NCBI RefSeq assembly: GCF_003015185.1
Contig: NZ_CP027860.1
Coordinates: 1,364,001 to 1,428,000, forward strand
Length of the DNA: 64,000 nucleotides
Reading direction: 5' to 3'
DNA from: Ahniella affigens
GTDB taxonomy: Bacteria; Pseudomonadota; Gammaproteobacteria; Xanthomonadales; Ahniellaceae
This document shows, piece by piece, positions 27,318-36,853 of this stretch (position 1 is its first letter; each line of letters opens with the position of its first letter). Both the position numbers and the translations under genes were made by a program. A model generated the notes under the pieces. The model had not been told where the DNA came from, did no database searches, and was given only the letters and a program-made list of their open reading frames with translations.

Positions 27318-27470
27318 CCTGGCCGACCCCACCAAGCCTGGCCGACCCCACCAAGCTTGGCCGACCCCACCAAGCTTGGCCGACCCCACCAAGCCTGGCC
27401 AACCCCACCAAGCCTGGCCAACCCCACCAAGCCTGGCCAACCTGACCAAGCTTGGCCGACCGGATCGCTT
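27318..27470. repeat. 19-bp tandem repeat array
   Basis: About seven and a half copies of CCTGGCCGACCCCACCAAG. CCT/CTT and CCGA/CCAA variants occur, and the units decay toward the right end. Scattered TGGCCAA motifs continue to about 27530. The unit is not a multiple of three, and the open frames through it are not convincing genes. It lies between the divergent GbsR-type and glutathione peroxidase genes. Confidence 0.93.
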
Positions 27471-27704
27471 GGCCAAATAGGCAACCTGGCCAAATAGGCC
27501 ACCCGGTTCCCGACCCGGCCTGGCCAACTTGGGCAACCTGTCGCACAACCCTCTGCGACGCCCCGGAGTCGTAGAGTGGCTTCGCCCGCTGAGCGTCGAC
27601 AGGCAGACCTTGTCTCAGGCTGGCGCGCCCCCACCTCTCATCAAACACGCCGTAACCCATTGGTTTTGCCAACCAATTAATTGCGAGCGGTGACGATTCT
27701 GACC

Positions 27705-28012
27705 GCAAGTAATCGCCTTCCCAGCACTCCCCCGCGCTCGCGGGGGAGGAAGCGCTCCCTCTCCCACGCGAGTGGGATAGGGCCGGGGAGAGGGCTACTT
27801 GCCACACAGTGCCGTCGTGAAAATCGCGCATCGTCGCTGACAGTTTGATGCACGAATAAGCGCACCAAAGGGACGGCTGGACTCCCACCCGAGTGGAAGC
27901 GGGCTGGGGAGCAGGCTACTTGCCACAGTGAGCTGTCGTAGGAATCGCGCATCGTCGCTGATTGTTTGATGCGCGAATATGCGCACCATCGGGGCAGCTG
28001 GACTCCCTCTGG
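27705..28012 (+). repeat. Family A modular repeat, copy 2 (extended)
   Basis: It has the same module order as copy 1: a CCCCCGCGCTCGCGGGGG palindrome, a CCACGCGAGTGG hairpin, then a middle segment with GTTTGATGCACGAATAA. The hairpin and middle segment then occur a second time, ending near GCGCGAATATGCGCACC. It ends about 50 bases before the glutathione peroxidase start. Confidence 0.85.
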
Positions 28013-28061
28013 CGCCAGTGGCCGTCCCCGTGCACACTTTGACTAACCAAGGAGCCCGCCC

Positions 28062-28544
28062 ATGAGCAGCAAGCTTTACGACATCACGGCCACCGACATC
28101 GATGGTCAGGAACACCAATTGTCCGAGTTCAAAGGCAAGGCCATGCTCGTGGTCAATGTCGCTTCCAAATGCGGTTTCACGCCGCAGTACAAAGGACTTG
28201 AGGACATGTATCGCCGGCACAAGGAAGAGGGCCTCGTTGTACTCGGGTTTCCGTGCGACCAATTTGGCCATCAAGAGCCCGGAGACGCCGACGAGATCAA
28301 GAACTTCTGCTCACTGACCTACGACGTGAGTTTCCCGATGTTTTCGAAGGTCGAGGTGAATGGCGATCAGGCGCACCCCCTCTACCAGCACCTGAAGAAA
28401 GAAGCCAAAGGCGTGCTGGGCACCGAGTCGATCAAATGGAACTTCACGAAGTTTCTGGTTGATCGGAGCGGCAAAGTCTTGAAGCGCTATGCGCCGACCG
28501 ACACGCCAGAGAAGATCGAAAAGGACTTGAAGCAAGTCCTGTGA
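28062..28544 (+). CDS. Glutathione peroxidase family thiol peroxidase
   Basis: A 160-residue cytoplasmic peroxidase. It has the active-site motif VNVASKCGFTPQY with a catalytic Cys in place of Sec, the GFPCDQFGHQEPG motif with the usual resolving-cysteine region, and the WNFTKFLVDRSG motif holding the active-site Trp and Asn. Most bacterial members use thioredoxin rather than glutathione (family knowledge). A purine-rich AAGGAG ribosome site precedes the ATG. A family B hairpin repeat lies between it and the convergent cdd gene. Confidence 0.95.
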   Translation: MSSKLYDITATDIDGQEHQLSEFKGKAMLVVNVASKCGFTPQYKGLEDMYRRHKEEGLVVLGFPCDQFGHQEPGDADEIKNFCSLTYDVSFPMFSKVEVNGDQAHPLYQHLKKEAKGVLGTESIKWNFTKFLVDRSGKVLKRYAPTDTPEKIEKDLKQVL

Positions 28545-28573
28545 GCGTCGAGCCGTTGCTGGCAACGGCGTGA

Positions 28574-28655
28574 TTCTGGCGGACTGAGTCCGGACATGTG
28601 CCGGACTCAGTGCGGGTCTGAAAGTCCAGGATGGACTTATTCAGACCCTCCCTAG
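28574..28655 (-). repeat. Family B hairpin repeat (partial)
   Basis: Two palindromic modules of the family seen in full near 48.7 and 53 kb. One is the ACTGAGTCCGG ... CCGGACTCAGT stem; the other is GTCTGAAAGTCCA ... TGGACTTATTCAGAC. It sits between convergent gpx and cdd, so it could act as a bidirectional transcript end. Confidence 0.8.
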
Positions 28656-28675
28656 GCTTTGAGAATCCTGGGCAA

Positions 28676-29071
28676 TCAAAGTCGGAATGAATCGACCAGC
28701 AATTCGCTCAGCGACCGGGCCACTGGCTTCAGTTCCGGATTCAGATAATGCACGACCGCATCAGGCCCGAGCTCGATCAGGGCCTGTCGGCACGCGCCGC
28801 AGGGCGACGCCCCGCAGGGGCCATGACCAACTTTGTTGGCGCGGACCGCGACTTCCACGATTTGTAGTTGCCGACCCTCGGCTGATACCGCCGCTGCCAG
28901 CGCGCTTCGCTCCGCGCAAATGGCGAGCCCGTAACTGGCGTTCTCGACATTGCAGCCGATATACACCCGGCCGCTCGCGGCCCGAAGCGCCGCACCAACA
29001 TGAAACCCGGAATACGGCGCGTAGGCCTGGTGCAGGACTTGTTGGGCCAGATCAATCAGGTCATCTGCCAT
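28676..29071 (-). CDS. cdd: Cytidine deaminase
   Basis: A 131-residue tetrameric-type zinc cytidine deaminase for pyrimidine salvage. Motifs are AYAPYSGFHVGAAL, NVENASYGLAICAERSA (the catalytic CAE, zinc Cys) and PCGACRQAL (the other two zinc Cys). The ATG at 29071 (MADDLIDL) gives the usual family length. An in-frame ATG at 29098 would add 9 residues. Confidence 0.95.
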   Translation of the reverse strand: MADDLIDLAQQVLHQAYAPYSGFHVGAALRAASGRVYIGCNVENASYGLAICAERSALAAAVSAEGRQLQIVEVAVRANKVGHGPCGASPCGACRQALIELGPDAVVHYLNPELKPVARSLSELLVDSFRL

Positions 29072-29403
29072 CGGTTTGTTCCGTCCGCCAAGGTTCATGA
29101 GGGCGCGCGATGATTGCAGAAAACACCGGGGTGGGTCTGGTTCGGTTGCGCAAGGGGACAGGCTCGGTAGGTCGACGTGTCATCAAAGTGAAGCAAGGCC
29201 CGTTCCGTGACCATGTGAAGAGCGCAAACAATCGTATGATGCTGACACCCGCGACGCTTTCCGGCATCCTTGTCCGGCGTCACTTCGGGAGACTCTGAAC
29301 GAGTTCAGAGTCGCTCTGGGTCTGAAAGTCCAAGACGGGCTTTTACCGACCCGCCCGAATGCGTCTGGCGCAGACTGCTCTCTCGGCTAACTGGTGCCCC
29401 ACC
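29072..29403. other. Gap cdd-nadK with family B remnant
   Basis: A 332-base gap. A family B fragment lies at about 29295-29352: a CTCTGAACGAGTTCAGAG hairpin and a degenerate GTCTGAAAGTCC module. A 62-codon open frame at 29110-29298 has no recognisable features and was not called. Confidence 0.55.
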
Positions 29404-30162
29404 ATGAAACTCGCTTTTGTAGCCAGCAAGACCGAAGAAGCTCAGAAGGCGCTGGCCGCCTTGCGTGCCGAGTTTGGCGAACACCGGCCGGCAGATGCCG
29501 ACTTGATCGTGCCGCTGGGGGGCGACGGCTTCATGCTGCAGTCGCTGCATCGCTACCGCGAATTGAACAAGGCCTTTTACGGCATGAAGCTCGGTAGTCT
29601 CGGGTTTCTGATGAACCAGCACCGGTCAGAAGGGTTGCTCGATCGCATCGAGCGGGCCAAGCCGACCCTGTTTCGGCCGCTGGAAATGACGGCTGTTTCG
29701 GAATCAGGAGCAACGGTCCACGCATTGGCGTACAACGAGGTCTCCCTGCTTCGACAGACCAAGCAGGCGGCACATATCAGAGTCTTCTTGAATGGCACCG
29801 AGAAGCTCGCCGAGTTGGTCTGCGATGGGGTCCTCGTGGCGACGCCCGCTGGCAGTACCGCTTACAACCTGTCCGCCAACGGGCCGATTCTGCCGCTCGA
29901 TTCCCGGGTGCTTGCGATGACGCCGATCTCGCCCTTCCGCCCCAGACGGTGGCGTGGTGCGATCCTGCCGAGTGACATTGAGGTCAAGCTGGAAGTGCTC
30001 GACCACTACAAGCGCCCGGTCAGTGCGACAGCGGATGCCAATGAAGTGCGCGATGTGGTGGAGGTCACGATCCAGGAATCCACCCGCCACACAGCCAACC
30101 TGCTGTTCGATCCTGAGCACAAACTGGAGGATCGGATTCTGAACGAGCAATTTGCAATTTGA
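29404..30162 (+). CDS. nadK: NAD kinase
   Basis: A 252-residue NAD kinase, the only source of NADP. The catalytic GGDG motif ([10 protein letters not shown]) is near residue 40, followed by the NADK signatures [16 protein letters not shown] and [18 protein letters not shown]. It is shorter than the E. coli enzyme (292) but matches the compact N-terminus of other proteobacterial forms. The ATG at 29404 is used because MKLAFVAS begins the first strand. Confidence 0.95.
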   Translation: MKLAFVASKTEEAQKALAALRAEFGEHRPADADLIVPLGGDGFMLQSLHRYRELNKAFYGMKLGSLGFLMNQHRSEGLLDRIERAKPTLFRPLEMTAVSESGATVHALAYNEVSLLRQTKQAAHIRVFLNGTEKLAELVCDGVLVATPAGSTAYNLSANGPILPLDSRVLAMTPISPFRPRRWRGAILPSDIEVKLEVLDHYKRPVSATADANEVRDVVEVTIQESTRHTANLLFDPEHKLEDRILNEQFAI

Positions 30163-30232
30163 TGGGGCGATGTGAGCCGCGGCACGTACTGCGTTGGTCG
30201 CCGCTCAATCGCCCTGAATGGAGCTGAATCAC

Positions 30233-31786
30233 ATGAATCTCGTTGAGTCGTCTCGCGCGCTCCGCCGGGTTGCCGCCCTGACTTGGCTGATTTTGTTCGC
30301 CATCGCGCCACTCAGTCTGGTGCGGGCGGCGCCTACGAGCGAATGGGCGGACAAGGTCGACGCCGATCTCAGGCAGTTGGCAAAGTCGGATCGCCAAGCC
30401 GTGGTTCCGGTGCTGATCAGCATCCACACGCCAAACGTCCCAGTGCCGCGGCCACCGGTCGAACTGGCACAGCGACAAGCGTTTGTCGCGGCACTGAAGG
30501 CCGCCTCGGCGGCAGCGCAGGCGCCGGTGCTCAAGGGCTTAGAGGCGCGCGGTCTGAAGCCGACGTCCTACTGGGTGGGGCAGGCCATCGCGGTGGAATT
30601 GCCGAGCGCAGAATTGGAATGGTTGGCGAGCCAGTCATCAGTGAAGCACGTGCATCGAGACCGACACTTGACGGTTGAGGCAGACATCAGTGAGCGCAAT
30701 CCGACCCTGGCCAAAGACAGTGTGTGCAGCAACGCTGGCGCACCCACCTGGGGCGTCGACCGCGTGCAAGCGCCAGCCGTCTGGGCGCAGGGCTTTACCG
30801 GCCAGGGCGTGGTCGTCGCGGGCGCCGACACGGGCTACCAATGGAACCATCCCGCGCTCATTGGCAAGTATCGCGGTTGGAATGGCGCGACGGCCGATCA
30901 CCACTACAACTGGTGGGATGCGATCCGAAGCGGCAGCAACACGACCTGTGGCGTGGCGTCACCGCAGCCTTGCGATGACAACAGCCACGGAACACACACC
31001 ATGGGGACCATGGTTGGCGACGCGGGCGGCGGTAACGCCATCGGCGTGGCACCAGGCGCCAAATGGATCGCCTGCCGCAATATGAACTCCGGGAACGGCA
31101 CGATGTCGAGTTACAACAGCTGCTTCCAGTTCTTCCTGGAGCCAACGCGCCTGGACGGCAGCGCTGGCAACACCGCGCTGGCACCGAATGTCATCAACAA
31201 CTCCTGGGGTTGTCCAACCGATGAGGGCTGCAATACCGCCAATTTCGTACAGATGGAAACCGTCATCAACACCTTGCAGGCAGCCGGCATTCTGGTAGTC
31301 GGATCGGCTGGAAACAGTGGTTCGGCATGCAGCACCATCGACACGCCGCTGGCCATTTTTAGCGCAACGTTTACCGTTGGCAATTCGAACATTGGCGATA
31401 GCATGGAGGCCAGTTCCAGCCGCGGGCCGGTCACAGTGGATAGCAGCAATCGCATGAAACCTGAGATCTCCGCGCCCGGATCATCCATTTGCTCCAGTGT
31501 GCCGGGCAACGGTTACGGCCTCAAAAACGGCACCAGTATGGCCGGGCCGCACATTGCCGGGGTCGCCGCACTGCTGATGTCTGCCAATCCCTCGTTGCGG
31601 GGTAACCCAGAGGCTGTCAAGCAGGCCATCATCGGGACAGCGGCCCCCATTCTTGGCATCTCGCAGAATTGCGGCGGCTTAGCGACCACAGATGTGCCCA
31701 ACAATGTGGGTGGCTATGGCCGCGTCGATGCGTTCGCCGCCTTTCAGCTGGTTGCCGGTAGCATGTACCGGGACGGTTTCGAATAA
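30233..31786 (+). CDS. Secreted S8 (subtilisin-like) serine peptidase
   Basis: A 517-residue exported protease. It has a signal peptide (residues about 1-33, cut near VRA-AP), an inhibitor-I9-like propeptide, then the subtilase domain. The triad is Asp199 (VAGADTGY), His252 (NSHGTHTMGT) and Ser435 (NGTSMAGPH), with the oxyanion Asn in NNSWG. Several cysteines suggest disulfides. The C-terminus ends MYRDGFE, similar to the M14 carboxypeptidase tail at 60.5 kb. ATG 30233 has GGAG upstream; an ATG at 30218 lacks one. The stop overlaps the next ATG. Confidence 0.95.
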   Translation: MNLVESSRALRRVAALTWLILFAIAPLSLVRAAPTSEWADKVDADLRQLAKSDRQAVVPVLISIHTPNVPVPRPPVELAQRQAFVAALKAASAAAQAPVLKGLEARGLKPTSYWVGQAIAVELPSAELEWLASQSSVKHVHRDRHLTVEADISERNPTLAKDSVCSNAGAPTWGVDRVQAPAVWAQGFTGQGVVVAGADTGYQWNHPALIGKYRGWNGATADHHYNWWDAIRSGSNTTCGVASPQPCDDNSHGTHTMGTMVGDAGGGNAIGVAPGAKWIACRNMNSGNGTMSSYNSCFQFFLEPTRLDGSAGNTALAPNVINNSWGCPTDEGCNTANFVQMETVINTLQAAGILVVGSAGNSGSACSTIDTPLAIFSATFTVGNSNIGDSMEASSSRGPVTVDSSNRMKPEISAPGSSICSSVPGNGYGLKNGTSMAGPHIAGVAALLMSANPSLRGNPEAVKQAIIGTAAPILGISQNCGGLATTDVPNNVGGYGRVDAFAAFQLVAGSMYRDGFE

Positions 31787-32709
31787 TGTCCAACGACTCC
31801 AACAACTCCAATAACCGGCTGGTGGTAGCGATTTCCTCGCGGACGCTCTTCGATCTGAACGAGAGCCACGAGCTGTTCGAGCGCGAGGGCCTGAATGCCT
31901 ATCAGCGCTATCAACTCGCGCGAGAAGATGACCTCTTGCTGCCCGGAATGGCGTTTCCGCTGGTCCGGAAGCTCCTTAACTTGAATCAGCTCCGCGTCGA
32001 TCACAGTGCGCCGGAGGTCGAAGTGATTCTATTGTCCCGAAATAGCTCCGACACGGGCATCCGAATCTTTAATTCGATTGCCCATTACGGTCTCGACATT
32101 GTCCGCGCCGCGTTTACCAATGGTTCGCCGACTTGGCCGTACGTGCAGTCCTTCGGCGCTGATCTGTTTCTGTCGTCCAACGCTGAGGACGTCGGCAATG
32201 CGTTACAAGCCGGCGTCGCCGCCGCGACGATCTTGCCGGGTCGCGCGCCATTGAATACGCACGATCAACTACGTATTGCGTTTGATGGCGACGCCGTGAT
32301 TTTTTCCGACGAGGCCGAGCGCGTCAGCAAGCACGAAGGTTTGGAGGCGTTTCATCGCAGCGAGAGCGAACTCGCCGCAACGCCATTGAGTGGCGGCCCG
32401 TTTCGCTCGTTGCTCGACAAGTTACACCGACTGCAGGCCGCGTTTCCGATCGAGCAATCGCCAATTCGTACGGCTTTGGTCACGGCGCGCTCCGCGCCCG
32501 CACACAAACGGGTGATTCTGACCTTGCGCGAGTGGGGTATTCGGCTAGACGAGGCGTTCTTCTTGGGCGGTCGCGACAAGGGTCCGTTTCTGCGCGATTT
32601 CGGAGCCGACATCTTCTTTGATGACCAGCAGCGCAATTGCTTGTCGGCCGCGCAACATGTGGCCACTGGTCATGTGCCGCATGGCGTGCAGAACCCCTCG
32701 AAATCATAA
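31786..32709 (+). CDS. Cytosolic 5'-nucleotidase family protein
   Basis: A 307-residue protein of the NT5C1-like 5'-nucleotidase family (PF06189 type), with a HAD-like fold. Visible features are the N-terminal VAISSRTLFDLNESH (catalytic Asp region), LLSRNSSDTGIRIFNSI, a central FDGDAVIFSDEAE, and LTLREWGIRLDEAFFLGG toward the end. It probably dephosphorylates nucleoside monophosphates in the cytoplasm. It has no signal peptide. The ATG overlaps the last base of the S8 peptidase stop, an odd coupling of secreted and cytosolic enzymes. Confidence 0.88.
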   Translation: MSNDSNNSNNRLVVAISSRTLFDLNESHELFEREGLNAYQRYQLAREDDLLLPGMAFPLVRKLLNLNQLRVDHSAPEVEVILLSRNSSDTGIRIFNSIAHYGLDIVRAAFTNGSPTWPYVQSFGADLFLSSNAEDVGNALQAGVAAATILPGRAPLNTHDQLRIAFDGDAVIFSDEAERVSKHEGLEAFHRSESELAATPLSGGPFRSLLDKLHRLQAAFPIEQSPIRTALVTARSAPAHKRVILTLREWGIRLDEAFFLGGRDKGPFLRDFGADIFFDDQQRNCLSAAQHVATGHVPHGVQNPSKS

Positions 32710-32875
32710 GTCGGTCACATCCGCCAACTGGCGCACACCAACCATGACGCTTGGCAGGGGTTTCGGTCGACTGGCAGGCGTAAGGTCGGAACTGCCGAAT
32801 GCATCGTGATGTTTCGGCTCCCCCGACAGGTGGCAGAGCTGGTTCCTGACACCTTTGAACCTGCGCACACAGGTT

Positions 32876-32910
32876 GAGCCCGATCCTTTGCGGACCGGGC
32901 TTTTCTTTTT
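32876..32910 (+). terminator. Terminator after the 5'-nucleotidase gene
   Basis: Arms AGCCCG and CGGGCT (with further partial pairing toward the loop) are followed by TTTCTTTTT. It lies between the plus-strand nucleotidase and the convergent TraB/GumN gene. Confidence 0.75.
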
Positions 32911-32925
32911 GCGGTGGAACGTCGA

Positions 32926-33996
32926 TCAGGGAGCCGACGCGTCGGCCGTTTCCGGCTCGCGCTCGGTTTCGGAGTCAGGCTCGGCCAGTGACTCGCCCGG
33001 CGCCTCAATCGCATAGCCTTGGGCTTTCAGCGCTGACAGATAGTTCCGGGAATCAAGGACTTGGCTCAGACTCAATATTGCAAGCGTGCTCTGGTTCTTT
33101 TCCAGCGCCGTTGTGGCGGACTTGAGCCAGGTCGCGGCGACTTGCTGCTGAACGTTGGCGAGCGGGCTGTTCTTCATCAGCGAGCTGTTCAGAAATGCAT
33201 TGGTGCACGAGCTGGCGCGTTCGTTCAACGTCATAGTTTTCAGCGTATCGACGTCACCGGTGGCCCAGGCGTTGGCTCGGGCTTTCAGAACATCCAGCTC
33301 GGTCTCGAGCAGGCTGATGGTGGACTCCAGACACGCCACGTCGTCGAGTTCCGTTTCCTTGAAGGCTTTGAGCTTTCCTTTGGTATCGTCAATCTTCAGG
33401 GTGACGACAGGCTCGGTGATCGTGCGCTTCAGCTTCTTGGCGGATTTCTCGACGACGGGCCAGACGACTGCCTTGTAACTCAGATCGAGGTCATCCATGA
33501 CGGCGTCAAACAATTCGTTTGCGGCAAAAATTGGCCGATACTTCTCGACCGAGCGATCGCGGCCCATGAACTTCTTCTTCTGCACGAGCCAGCGTTGATA
33601 GAGTGCCGGCGGCAGTTGGTCCTGCAGCGTTTCCTTGTCCGGATTCTTGCGAGCACCCATGGCGGACGGTACGAGCATCATCATGCCGAATACGCCGCGG
33701 TCAAACTCAAACTTGACGCTCGGCTGGGCGATGACTTCCTCGGATTCCATGATCACCGTCTTGACCTCATCGGCCGCCCATTGCATGCGCTTTGGCAGTG
33801 GGCTGATCGTGGCTAACACCCACATTTCGTGCTCGCCCTTGCTGACCCGCCACAAGCCCGGGCCTGGTTGATAGCCAGCCACGACGGTGATCTCGTCCAT
33901 TTGCCGTTCGGTCAGCGGGGCGGCCGGAGTGGGTTCATTAGCATACAAGGGCGCGACCCAGAGGGCGCCGATTAGAACTGACAAAACAAAGCGCAT
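32926..33996 (-). CDS. TraB/GumN family protein
   Basis: A 356-residue exported protein. It has a signal peptide (MRFVLSVLIGALWVAPLYA) and then a TraB/GumN-like domain: LWRVSKGEHEMWVLATISPLP near the start, a conserved Glu-rich helix (VIMESEEVIAQ), and C-terminal RNYLSALKAQGYAIE. GumN-like proteins in Xanthomonadales lie near exopolysaccharide genes, and TraB proteins are putative metallopeptidases. Exact function is unknown. The start at 33996 gives a clean signal peptide; an ATG at 34029 would extend it by 11 residues. The acidic C-terminal tail is unusual. Confidence 0.82.
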   Translation of the reverse strand: MRFVLSVLIGALWVAPLYANEPTPAAPLTERQMDEITVVAGYQPGPGLWRVSKGEHEMWVLATISPLPKRMQWAADEVKTVIMESEEVIAQPSVKFEFDRGVFGMMMLVPSAMGARKNPDKETLQDQLPPALYQRWLVQKKKFMGRDRSVEKYRPIFAANELFDAVMDDLDLSYKAVVWPVVEKSAKKLKRTITEPVVTLKIDDTKGKLKAFKETELDDVACLESTISLLETELDVLKARANAWATGDVDTLKTMTLNERASSCTNAFLNSSLMKNSPLANVQQQVAATWLKSATTALEKNQSTLAILSLSQVLDSRNYLSALKAQGYAIEAPGESLAEPDSETEREPETADASAP

Positions 33997-34074
33997 CGCT
34001 GGCAATCCGTGCTGGACGAAAGCGCGCATGCTCCGGTCTTGATCGTCAAGTTCTTGTTATGTCGCAGTGAGCCC

Positions 34075-34306
34075 ATCAGGCCACCGTTCACTTTCAACGA
34101 CCTACCTTTGCTGCCCAACGGGCCTGAGTGATCGGACCCCCATTGCCGTCATCCTGGAAGCCGCGCAGCGGGTTCCGGGATCCAGGGCAATCAGGCCACA
34201 GTTCACTTTCAATGACCTCCCTTTGCTACTCAATGGGCCTCAGTGATCGGACCCATACTGGCGTCATCCTGGAAGCCGCGCAGCGGGTTCCGGGATCCAG
34301 GGCGAT
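34075..34306. repeat. Family D: 115-bp direct tandem duplication
   Basis: The 457-base gap between TraB/GumN and the sugar dehydrogenase contains two adjacent copies of a roughly 115-bp unit (34075-34189 and 34190-34306). They differ at about a dozen positions. The most conserved part is TCATCCTGGAAGCCGCGCAG followed by CGGGTTCCGGGATCCAGG. No gene was recognised in the gap. Confidence 0.9.
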
Positions 34307-34453
34307 CTTGCGACTCCGTTACAGGCATTCTGAGTCCAAACCAGCATCAGAAAGTCGTGGGAGCGCTCGATCTCGCCGCCCGAGATCGCCCCCTTGACCG
34401 CAAGACGACCCAGTCTGCATTAGCATCAGCGCGTCTTGGACTGGAGCTCGACT

Positions 34454-35596
34454 ATGCGCCCCATTTTGGCAATCATCCTCGCGCTCCTAACCTGCGCCTG
34501 CGACGCCGCACCGCCTGGCCCGTTCACGCCCCCCAAGCTTCCCGGAACCATTCAGACCGAAAAGGGCCCGGTGCAGATTGGCGTCGTGACCGCCGGTTTA
34601 CGTTCGCCCTGGAGCCTCGCGTTCCTGCCCAACGGTCGCTTTCTGGTCACCGAGCGCGGCGGGACGCTTCGAGTCGTCGAGGCCGACGGTCGGATTGGTC
34701 AACCGATCAAGGGTGTCCCGCAGGTTCATGCGAACGGGCAGGGCGGCTTGCTTGACGTGATTCTTGATCCCAGTTTTGCGGCTAATCAGACGATCTACCT
34801 GTCTTACGCCGGCAAAGATCGGAACGGTGCGCGTACGACCGTCATGCGTGCTGTGCTGCGCGATCAAAAGCTTGAAGACACCAAGGTGATCTTCCGGCAA
34901 CAACCGAGCATCGATAACGGCCTGCACTTTGGGTCGCGCATGGTCTTTGATCGCGACGGGAATCTCTACATCACGATGGGTGAGCGCTACGAACTAAAGG
35001 AGCGCGCCCAGGACACCAGCACGACGCTCGGCAAGGTTGTACGCATCAAACCCGATGGCAGCATCCCCGCCGACAACCCGTTAAAAGGCAAAGGTCGCGC
35101 GTTGCCAGAAGTGTTCACTTATGGTCATCGCAATCCGCAAGGCGCGGTGCTCCATCCAGAAACCGGCGCGATCTGGATTCATGAGCATGGCCCGATGGGC
35201 GGTGATGAGATCAACGTGCTTCGCGCGGGCGCCAATTATGGCTGGCCAGTGATTACGTATGGCCTCGACTATTCTGGCGACACCATCGGTGAGGGCAGTG
35301 CCCGCGCGGGCATGGAACAACCGCTGTATCAATGGACGCCGTCAATCGCGCCGAGTGGCATGGCGTTCTTGACGTCGGAACAAGCCGGACCGTGGCGCGG
35401 CAACCTATTTGTCGGCTCGCTGAAGTTCACGATGCTCGTCCGCCTGGAACTGAAGGATGGCTTGGTCGTCCACGAAGAACGCCTGCTCCAAGGCTTGGGA
35501 GACCGTGTGCGCGATGTGCGCCAAGGGCCGGATGGGTTGCTGTATGTGCTGACGGAGAGTCAGGGGCGGATTTTACGATTCACCGCCCCTGAATAA
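34454..35596 (+). CDS. PQQ-dependent sugar dehydrogenase family protein (YliI/Asd-like)
   Basis: A 380-residue exported six-bladed beta-propeller of the soluble aldose/sorbosone dehydrogenase family. The N-terminus has a hydrophobic segment ending LLTCACDA, so it may be a lipoprotein. Family motifs are LRSPWSLAFLPNGRFLVTER, GLLDVILDP, DNGLHFGSRMVFDRDGNLY, YGHRNPQG (catalytic His), HEHGPMGGDEIN and SPSGMAF-like IAPSGMAF. It oxidises sugars using PQQ and calcium. ATG 34454 begins the signal segment; the in-frame ATG at 34436 does not add useful sequence. Confidence 0.92.
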   Translation: MRPILAIILALLTCACDAAPPGPFTPPKLPGTIQTEKGPVQIGVVTAGLRSPWSLAFLPNGRFLVTERGGTLRVVEADGRIGQPIKGVPQVHANGQGGLLDVILDPSFAANQTIYLSYAGKDRNGARTTVMRAVLRDQKLEDTKVIFRQQPSIDNGLHFGSRMVFDRDGNLYITMGERYELKERAQDTSTTLGKVVRIKPDGSIPADNPLKGKGRALPEVFTYGHRNPQGAVLHPETGAIWIHEHGPMGGDEINVLRAGANYGWPVITYGLDYSGDTIGEGSARAGMEQPLYQWTPSIAPSGMAFLTSEQAGPWRGNLFVGSLKFTMLVRLELKDGLVVHEERLLQGLGDRVRDVRQGPDGLLYVLTESQGRILRFTAPE

Positions 35597-35659
35597 ATTG
35601 CGCGATAACCCGAAGTCTCGCCGCGCCCGAGTCGCTCAAGGTTGATGACCACCCTTATC

Positions 35660-35862
35660 GCAAGTAACCCCCTCCGCGGGCCATCCCCCGCGGTCGCGGG
35701 GGAGGGAGCCGACTCCCTCTCCCACGCGAGTGGGAGAGGGCTGGGGAGAGGGTTACTTGCCGCAGTGCACCGTCGTGACAATCGCCCATCGTCACTGACA
35801 GTTTGATGCGCGAATCAGCGCACCTTCGGAGCGACCGGCACCCCCACGCGAGTGGGAGAGAC
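35660..35862 (+). repeat. Family A modular repeat, copy 3
   Basis: It has the family order again: a CCCCCGCGGTCGCGGGGG palindrome, a CCACGCGAGTGG hairpin, a middle segment containing GTTTGATGCGCGAATCAG, and a final truncated CCACGCGAGTGGGAGAG. The remaining 430 bases before the next gene are lower in GC. They include a T-tract near 36182, and no gene was seen there. Confidence 0.85.
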
Positions 35863-36296
35863 TAATGTAGCTCTTGGCGCTGCCGGTGGTCTGATTGCGC
35901 GTGCGGTATTGGCCGTGTGGCCGCATCGCTGCGGCGTTGATGCCTAGTGTGTGCAACGTACCGTTCGTCGACCGAGCCGCAACTGCGAGCATTACGGAGC
36001 TTTTGAACAAATTCAGAAGCTCATGATCCGCGCACACGGGAGGCTCGCTCCAATCATGGCAAGTGGTATTGTTCAGGCTATCGCGCGCTCGCGCTATACC
36101 CGTTCGGGTTGATGGATCGCGCGCGTTCGTGCAAGTTCAGTGGCGTCACGAGTTCAAACTTCGACTGTTACCACCGCAGACTTTTTTTTTCAAACTCAAC
36201 GCTAGCCTTAGAATCCAAAATGGACCCACTGAGCCCACAACCCTATTCTCGTTGTGCGCGCCCATTCTTAAGTTGCAGAAGCGAGGATCCGACACG

Positions 36297-36698
36297 ATGT
36301 CATCGTTTAGCAGTCGCAAATCACTGAAAGTCATACGGGTCTTGTTGGCCGGACTCGTCATTGCGCTGTTGATCGCCATGGGCTGGGACAGCGAACACGC
36401 TTATACGAAAGTAATGCCGATGGTCTGGGCATTAGTCAATTTATGTCTGGTGCAGCAGCGATTGCAGCCCAAACCCCAAATATCGGCAGATGCCGCGCCA
36501 ATCGTTCCAGCTTGGGTGCCCTGGGCGTTAGCGATTGGCTTCACGCTCGGCATGTTTGCTATTGGACAGTATTGTGTTGCGCACTATCAGCATCCGCAGC
36601 GCCAATACATGCTGTTCGCCTGGTTGATTCCCTATTCCGTCGGCTGCATCGCCTTGCTTGAGGCCGGTAAGCGCGTGTGGCGCCGGGTGTCTGGCTAA
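36297..36698 (+). CDS. Small multi-pass membrane protein, unknown function
   Basis: A 133-residue protein with four likely hydrophobic segments: about residues 13-30, 40-52, 70-90 and 105-122. There are basic residues at both ends (SSRKSLK and KRVWRRVSG). No family was recognised. ATG 36297 has AGGA upstream (GCGAGGATCC); the longer in-frame start at 36063 runs through AT-rich non-coding sequence and was rejected. Confidence 0.65.
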   Translation: MSSFSSRKSLKVIRVLLAGLVIALLIAMGWDSEHAYTKVMPMVWALVNLCLVQQRLQPKPQISADAAPIVPAWVPWALAIGFTLGMFAIGQYCVAHYQHPQRQYMLFAWLIPYSVGCIALLEAGKRVWRRVSG

Positions 36699-36853
36699 TC
36701 CGATTCCACCGATCGCGGTTGTCAGGCGCGCTGTGCGTCAGATTTGGCGTGGCCGAATGCTGCTGCACGTCGATGCAACAAGATGCATCGGCTGTTGCCG
36801 AACGGAGGCGTTACGGCCAAGTACCACAAGCGCATCGCGAACGCGCTCATAGC

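Noticed and set aside
29110..29298. 62-codon open frame between cdd and nadK
   Set aside because: No ribosome site, domain or codon signal; it overlaps family B remnants.
36063..36296. Longer N-terminus for the 133-residue membrane protein
   Set aside because: The added 78 codons are AT-rich and without coding character, and the start at 36297 has a better ribosome site.
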